DNA from: Butyriboletus loyo
Lineage: Eukaryota > Basidiomycota > Agaricomycetes > Boletales > Boletaceae
Length of the DNA stretch: 14,725 nucleotides
NCBI GenBank assembly: GCA_038093515.1
Contig: JBBPSI010000403.1
Span: forward strand, 1 to 14,725
Direction of reading: 5' to 3'
The position numbers and the translations under genes are program-made. The notes below the pieces were generated by a model. It made no database searches. It had not been told where the DNA came from and saw only the letters and a program-made list of their open reading frames with translations. Shown here piece by piece: positions 8,690 through 14,725 of this stretch (the stretch's first letter is position 1; every line of letters starts with the position of its first letter).

Positions 8690-11600
8690 CTAATCCAAAG
8701 CCACCCCAGCTGCCTGCACTACCACCACCCCACTCGCCCACCCCGCCGAGACCACCATCGCAGCCCCGACATCCCCAATCGTCCTCCGCATCACCTCGAG
8801 CCCTACCCCAGACCGACACGTCTCCGCCACGCGTTTCATTTCCGCGTGATGGCTCTCTTTCGCGAGTCGTCTCGACCGACCGGCGACGATGAGTAGTCGG
8901 GGTGAGGTATCTCGGAGCGTACGAGCGTGGCGGATGGCGGCGTGTACCGGCGTCGGCGTGCGTACGTCGGAAAATTGGATGCGCGAGAGAGCGTCGCGGG
9001 GGACGGGAGTGGCGTCGGTTTGGGTTTGGGCGCGGGCGCGGGCGTTTGGCGAGAAGGAAAGGCAGGCATATTTAGACCAGGCGATGTTATCGGCCGTTTC
9101 GGATTGAAGATGCATATGGGTCGTTTGTCGACTATAGATCGTGTCCGGGAACCCGATCGTCTATAAGAGAGAGAGGGAGGGAAGGGGAAAAGAGTGTCAA
9201 CCGTCAATCCACTGAACGAAATTCCAAGTCATAGATACCAATCGTATCATAGACGTACCGACGTGATCGTAGGCCCATCACCGCGCAAGCCAAGCCCCCT
9301 CTGCCCGGTCGCATCCACCTTGTCTTCGAAATGCGCCATGGGCGGTCGCTCCAACTCCTCTGTCAGATGTCCACCCGCGTCCGTTGCCCCTTCGCATTTC
9401 ACCATCCTCACCACCGTCGCCGTCATCCTCGGATTCAAACACAGCTGCACCACAAGCTCGAGCGCCAGCCGATCGTCGGGTCCCCCAAAGAACGGCAAAA
9501 AGACATGCATAGGCCCCCCGAGGCGGGCACCCGATCGGTCGCCTGTATCGATGAACAGAGCCACGTCTGTCTTGCTCTGTGAAAACACGCCGCGTACAAA
9601 CTGGGAGTGGATTACCGAGGGGGACTTATCCGTCTTGCTCCCCGAGACGTTGCCAAAGAGGATGTCGAACGGGTTGTGGTCGCCCTTGGTAATTTTAGGC
9701 GCGGTATTATCCCCACCCCCGCTCCCGACCATGCCAATGTCCGGCGTATCGACAACCGTCGGAGCAGTAGGGGGTAACCAAGGGAGCAAGATGAGGTGGG
9801 ACGCATGTCTCTGCGCGTGCTCCGCAACGCTGTGCGCGAAATCATCATACGGGACGACCGAAAGCGACGTCGTGACGGCCAACTCGTTCAGCTCGCCAAA
9901 CATCCGGAATATGCCAAGCACGGGGTCCGTGTGGATCAAGCTGTCCGCAACCGACGACTTCATCATAGCAGACGTCCGATCGGAGAGCTCGATGAGCTGC
10001 AGCGCTTCCACGGCTACGTCAGGGATCTTGTCGATCGAATGGGTCGTGGTCGTGGTCGACATCACGTCGGAAGGGATACCGCGCGGCGGCAGGACGAGCT
10101 GCGTGAGTGCCATCGCACCGGGAACGTGATCAAGTTTGTCGAGGACGACCGTGAATCGATGGCGCCAAGGTTGCTCTTCGTGGATGATGGACACTTTCTC
10201 ATCATCAGGTTGCCCACGCTCGTCACCTTCAATAGGTGGCGCAGTTGTACCGACCCGAACGCGGCGCTCAGGCGGGCTGAGTGCCATCACGAGGGGGGTG
10301 GTGATGATTGTCAGAGTGAGTGCTTCGAGGACGAACATGGAGAAGACCCTCGGCGAAAGGATACCTGCTTGAAGCCCCACGTTCAGGACGATGAGCTCAA
10401 CCAACCTACCAAAGTGATGAGTGAAAGTAAAGATGCGGGAGTACTTGGAGACGAACCCTTTACAGCTCATCAGTGCCCCAATTGTGACTGATTCACGCCA
10501 GCCATAACCCGCCATCCTGGACATAATCGTGCATCCACCAAACTTTCCAGAGAAGGAAAGAACGATGATGGCAATGGTGAAGGCCCAAGTAATACCTATC
10601 AACGCACTGTCAAGAGCCACGCAAAGGGAGTTCCTCGAGGAGGCTGACCATTGTCGAGTAATCCGAGATTCGTGTTCAGGCCAGACAATGTAAAGTACTT
10701 TACATGATAATGTTGAGAATGGAACCGACGAACAAGACGAAATACTTACGAGCGGAAGGAAGACAATCGAGACCATGTCTTCAAGTTTCTCTGTGAGGGT
10801 GATCGCAAGACCACCGTCTCGCGGAACCACAAGTCCGGCAAGGAATGCACCTGCGGATGAGTCAGACAAGGTTACGACCGGATACCGCACAGCACACCAA
10901 AGATGGCGTTCACACCGATAGCATCGGTGAAGAAGGCACAGGCCCAAACAATAATCATGACGATGGTCATGTAAAACATAGTGGGGCCATTCTCTATGCT
11001 ACCCGTCCTGCGCGCTAGCCAGCGCATGACGAACCTGACCGGCAACAAGAGAAAGACGATGAACGCGACGCAGACGAGCAGAACCCATAACGCTGACAGG
11101 GCGGAACCAGCATTCACAAGCGCAACGCTCAGAGCGAGTAACGTCCAGCCGACGATGTCGTTACCGACCCCGGCAGAGAGGACGATGATACCGACGCGCG
11201 TATCGAACAATTTGAGTTCTGTGAGGATACGACAGAGAATAGGGAACGCGGTGATTGAGTATGCGACACCTGTAAAAAGCATAAAGTAGGTGAAGTGGAC
11301 GGAAGGATCGATGAAATGGTGGTATAGAGGGATAGAGAGGGCGGAGCCGAGACCAAAGGGAATCGCGATGCCAGCCAAGGACACGAGGGCTGACGTGCGT
11401 AAATTGCGTTTGATGATGTTGATGTCGATTTGAAGACCAACGATGAAAAGGAACAGGCAAAGACCGATATTAGCCACAAGGGATAGATATGGGAGGGACA
11501 CGGCAGGAAATATGTTTTCTGTGAAGCCTGGTATCCTTCCAAATGCAGTTGGGCCTGGTGAAAAGCGAGTTGAGCGAAGGAGGAATAGCAATATAAATGG

Positions 11601-11966
11601 AATATGGAATATGGAATATAGAATACCTAGTAGAATTCCGGCGAGCAACTCGGCAATGACCTTTGGTTGTCTGAGACGGCGGAGGCCAAGGGAGAGCAGC
11701 TGGGCCACGATGATCATGATACCTACCTAACATTGAGAAAGCGACGGAAGATTTGATATGGGTGGCTTACCGACTTGGACGATCCATAATCTCAAGGGAT
11801 CTGAGGATGTAAAGGCTGCAGGGTTTGTTCCAGTGATGAGACCGCCCTGTCAGAGGGTAAGCTTGGGAAAGATCAGAGAGAAACAAGACAAAAGGACCTC
11901 TCCGGTCGCATTTCGCTTCTTCAACTTCGGAAGGTGATGAAAGAGGGTAGCGAAGGCAGCGGACAT
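8690..11966 (-). CDS. KHA1: KHA1-type K+/H+ antiporter (CPA2 family), 9 exons
   Basis: Model, minus strand: 11966-11898, 11846-11771, 11722-11627, 11554-10898, 10850-10750, 10697-10649, 10595-10457, 10405-9259, 9160-8690; 2805 nt, 934 aa, phase-consistent. Fungal Kha1 proteins exchange K+ for H+ across endomembranes (Golgi in yeast). Seen: residues about 47-430 are strongly hydrophobic and form the Na+/H+ exchanger domain, with RQPKVIAELLAGILLGPTAFG, ITAFPILCRILTELKLFDTR, GNDIVGW (Asp about 213, at the expected transport site), AIFGAFLAGLVVPRDGG, FTLSGLNTNLGLLDNGITW and SCKGLVELIVLNVGL. The soluble C-terminus ends with the Kha1 signature LLIVAGRSRRLAKESHH and TIGDVGAA. Yeast Kha1 is 873 aa. 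Introns are 47-98 nt; several donors are weak (GTCCTT, GTCAGC, GTTCGT, GTGTGC). Donor 10897 was chosen over 10885 because only it gives the conserved IFGAFLAGL. A pyrimidine-rich acceptor (ccctttacag) two bases before the ATG hints at a leader intron. Confidence 0.92.
10688..10705. repeat. Perfect 18-bp palindrome at an antiporter 3' splice site
   Basis: ATGTAAAGTACTTTACAT equals its own reverse complement. Its exact centre (between 10696 and 10697) is within one base of the antiporter intron 5 acceptor AAAG followed by TAC (exon 6 starts at 10697). In the transcript it could fold into a stem that hides the splice site. Confidence 0.7.
11599..11626 (-). repeat. Four-copy 7-bp tandem repeat that includes an intron donor
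   Basis: On the minus strand the copies read GTATTCT, then ATATTCC three times. The first, diverged copy begins exactly at the donor GTATTC of antiporter intron 3 (11626-11555). The repeat is wholly intronic and could vary in copy number; a change of one copy would remove the multiple-of-three length of the intron. Confidence 0.75.
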
Positions 11967-13238
11967 CGCTGTAAAGGGAGACCGAGAGATGTCCGGGATT
12001 GCGGTAGGTGAACAAGGGCTTTTGGTCGTGATTATATTTGCTCTGAAAAAGTCGTATGAGTTAGTATGGTAAATGTCAAATTTGAATCAGCCATGTGAAG
12101 CCTCTTCAGTAATACCGGCACTGACCCGATGCCCCGTGTGCATCTCCTTGCCTCAACTAGCGTTACACGTTTCGCGTCCTTAATGCCACCGTGTTTGGGG
12201 CGCTGTGGAGTGCTTCACTCGCCAATAATTTTGTCAATCGGCAATTGACCAACCACCGAAACTCCAGTCCATCTTTGAGATTCGGCTGGACAGGAATGCG
12301 CCTGTACACCATACTTGCGTTTCTACCGGGCTATCTTTGTATCCGAGGGATCTATTTGCCAGCGTGGCCGATACGTGGCATGATATCCGACGTATGGAGG
12401 CCTGTGGAACCGCCGAAGCGGGTAACACTGGGGTAAAAAATTTCACCGGAAATACGCGAGGGCGGGGACCTGTGATGGCTGTGTGTAAATGAGGGTCATC
12501 CAGCCTGACTTTCGGGGCAAATAGTCGAGCTAAAGTTCACCAGGGTTCAGGCTCTGGCGGCGCCAAGCGCTGTCCCGACACCGAGTGCGACAGATCTCTC
12601 CCATTTGCCGGCCAGTTCATCCTCTGCGTTACCAAGATCGTCCGCTCATTTACTCAACTCTCCAAGTCCGCACTGGGCAAGGTGCCGTACTGGCACAGTG
12701 ACGGACCCATTTGTGTTGCGGAACCAAATTCTTAGCGACTCAATTCCGTTCAATAATCGCCCTAGAAATTTGCTCCCACCCGGCCCTCCTTGCTTTTTTC
12801 TTCCCTCCCCTATAACACGGCAGCTCGAGGCCCGTCGTCCTCCTTGCTTTCCTGTCCTGTGTCTGGAAAGAACGCCGTATTACCATCTGTTCGGCATCTT
12901 GGTTTTTCAATACATCATCTCTGGTGAGTCCGCATCATTCACGCGTCCTTTTCCGCCTAACTCACATCGTGCTCGTTTACGATATCTCGTGGCCCATCCC
13001 TTGTTTTCATCGCGCTCTTAACCGCGTCTCCGTACCGAACCCGCTCTTGATTTGGTTCCAACGTACATTATCACTAATCTGTGCTCCCTGCCACAGCTAA
13101 TTCATTTACACCTCCATTTAAAACTATAATCTCTACTGCTCCTTGTTCTTTTTTATTTGCGTGAGTCGCTATCCGCGCACACTCTCCTTCTCCCTCATCC
13201 CGCTCTCCTCAGTGCGTGATTAATATACCTTTTTTGCA
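11967..13238. other. Divergent promoter region and probable long leader of the right-hand gene
   Basis: No supported gene lies between the antiporter start (minus) and the ATG at 13239 (plus). Plus-strand open frames at 12191-12436 and 12605-13021 lack motifs. A CCAAT box (12222-12226) and an imperfect palindrome (GTCAAT at 12233, ATTGAC at 12244) sit mid-region. From about 12780 the plus strand is C/T-rich, as in fungal leaders. A consensus donor, CTG then GTGAGT at 12924, with acceptors CCACAG (to 13096) or CTCCTCAG (to 13212), suggests a leader intron. The side nearest 11966 should hold the antiporter leader. Confidence 0.45.
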
Positions 13239-14725
13239 ATGGCATCACATCCTGAGGATACATCCCGAAAACCTTCCGGATCGTCTACACGCTCCTCGGG
13301 TCATTCGCCGTCCGCATCGCCGAGTAATGTGTGTCTTGCATCATCTCTCCGTCGAGTCTTGATTGACACTCCCCCCGAGGCACAGGCAAAGTTCACGCCA
13401 GCAGCTGCAGCTAACATGTTTGGAGTCGGGATGGGTGCTGGACCCGCGCTCAAGGGCCTCAACTCTGGTTGGCAGGTTTGTCGATTTTTTGTCATTTCAA
13501 CACGTGTACGCTTACATGTCCTGCCAGGTCTGGGGGTCCACGACACCGGTATCGAAGAGGAACACGTCTATTTCTTCTGCGGCAAGTGTGAACGACCTTT
13601 CACCTTCGCAAGGCGAGAATGCGTACCGTTCCAATATAGGGGAGAATTGGACTGCACCGAGACCATCCAGTGCCACTTGGGATGAGATGAGTGGCAGCCC
13701 GCAGAAGGAGTTTTCTCAACTCGTCAGTTAAGCAATCGTATCACGGACGTGCCTGCTAAGTTTGTGATAGGATGTGAACTCTCCGCTTTCTTTGCATCAC
13801 GCACGACAGAGGCAAGCGACAGTGGTTCAGGCGACTATGCTATCGGGACCCAGAATTGTACTTTGTTTCTCGTCAACATCAATAATCATTTGATGCTAAC
13901 GTTCGGTCTTCTTTTAAGGACGATCGTTCTTCGGCAAAGCCCGGGCAATTCTCCCCGCAGAGGTTCGATAATGGACTTGGGAAGGATGCACCTGGGTCCA
14001 GCAGGTACCCTTCGCCGTCTAATCCTACTTACGGATCCTCTTCATTCACCGGGCAAAACGGAACGTTCGATGTCGCGTCTATGGTCGAGAACGAGCTGTC
14101 ATTGGGCCTTAGAGGAATGGCTGTTGAGGATGACCGCATCAACAACCAATACCGTCAACCATCTGTCCCATCGCAATCGAACGGGATTTCTCATCATTCT
14201 GTTTCTCCCCAGCCGCGACCGTCCCCCATGGTTCAGGGCCGAACACCGTATGGTGGTTACCCTCAAGCAGATTATTCATCCTACTATACCAACGGCGCAC
14301 CACGCGACCCTTATATGGATTATGGATACGGATACACTACACCCGCCGATCCCTCACTATATCCCGCCGCTGGTGGCATGAACAGTAACTCACCCGCGAA
14401 TGTATACCCAGGTGTGTCTCCACAGACACTACACCCTAATGTCTCTGCTGGCCAGCAATCCGGCATATATTACGATTATTCTGCCTCCGCTCGGTCACCT
14501 TCGCAATATTACTACCCTACCCATCAACCGATGATATATCCTACTATCCCTTCGATTTCTCCTATGCCAACACCGCAACTCAGCGCTGCAGTGCCAACTG
14601 GTATACAGGACAAAAAGCAGGTATGTACTTCCTTTGATCTGGTTGAGCACCTTTTTTCATATTCAATGTAAGTATGGTCTTCAACAACAGGTAAGACTGG
14701 CGGCCATGATGCAAGGATGGGTCGT
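13239..14725 (+). CDS. Probable Pumilio/PUF-family RNA-binding protein, N-terminal part (runs off the window)
   Basis: Model: 13239-13475, 13528-13722, 13771-13857, 13919-14620, then an exon from 14673. Internal exons are phase 0; introns are 52, 48, 61 (ideal TGCTAAC branch) and 52 nt. About 407 residues are seen before the last intron, all low complexity: Ser/Pro-rich first (RKPSGSSTRSSGHSPSAS), then GLNSGWQVWGSTTPVSKRN, TWDEMSGSPQKEFSQL and NELSLGLRGMAVEDD, then a Tyr/Pro/Ser/Asn/Gly-rich segment (about 225-395, PYMDYGYGYTTP). This order resembles the long disordered N-terminus of basidiomycete PUF proteins, which bind mRNA 3' untranslated regions through a C-terminal eight-repeat domain. 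That domain would lie beyond 14725, so identity rests on memory of the N-terminal pattern; another disordered RNA-binding or regulatory protein is possible. The start ATG lies directly after the leader; no signal peptide. Confidence 0.55.

Noticed and set aside
8836..9207. 123-codon minus-strand frame overlapping the last antiporter exon
   Set aside because: The alternative frame (8690-9160) carries the conserved Kha1 C-terminal signature and joins in phase to exon 8; this one is a shadow.
9194..10491. Long plus-strand frames (311 and 231 codons) across the antiporter
   Set aside because: They lie opposite well-conserved antiporter coding sequence and have no recognisable domain.
10885..10897. 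Alternative antiporter exon 4 end that would add VLCG before GAFLAGL
   Set aside because: It would leave a 35-nt intron and insert residues absent from the family; the donor at 10897 gives a 47-nt intron and the conserved IFGAFLAGLVVPRD.
12605..13021. 138-codon plus-strand frame upstream of the PUF-like gene
   Set aside because: It is Ser/Pro-rich because the DNA is pyrimidine-rich, has no conserved motif, and overlaps the putative leader intron donor.

Overview
The window looks like nuclear DNA of a filamentous basidiomycete, most likely an Agaricomycete. Protein genes are split by many short introns (mostly 47-98 nt, GT...AG, usually with a CTNAN-type branch site). One gene carries a DUF6699 domain, which is characteristic of mushroom-forming fungi. 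No rRNA, tRNA, CRISPR array or transposase was found. The genus cannot be fixed from the sequence. Exon models were assembled by eye from reading frame, splice sites and family conservation; five of the six are phase-consistent end to end.

Left part (1-4848), all on the minus strand: a GH3-family acyl-adenylating enzyme (466-2695, eight exons including an 8-nt micro-exon); an unrecognised small spliced gene (about 2934-3625); and a DUF6699 protein (3873-4848, two exons). A gap of about 1.47 kb (4849-6318) then separates this minus block from plus-strand NOP58. It contains CCAAT boxes, an E-box and several inverted repeats, and is probably a divergent promoter.

Middle (6319-8379, plus): NOP58, a core box C/D snoRNP protein, five exons, with a very long lysine/glutamate-rich tail. 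It converges with a KHA1-type K+/H+ antiporter on the minus strand (8690-11966, nine exons), leaving only 310 bp between the two stop codons. Two antiporter introns are multiples of three and free of stops, so their retention would give longer in-frame proteins.

Right part (11967-14725): a 1.27-kb interval, probably a divergent promoter plus a long pyrimidine-rich leader, then the 5' part of a plus-strand gene for a disordered protein. It is probably a Pumilio (PUF) RNA-binding protein whose repeat domain would lie beyond the window.

The genes do not form a pathway or cluster; this is ordinary fungal housekeeping and accessory gene order. I found no evidence for a new multi-gene system. The points worth following are the splicing architecture (GH3 micro-exon, retainable antiporter introns, a donor built from a tandem repeat, a palindrome centred on a 3' splice site), the fungal GH3 enzyme itself, and the unrecognised gene.
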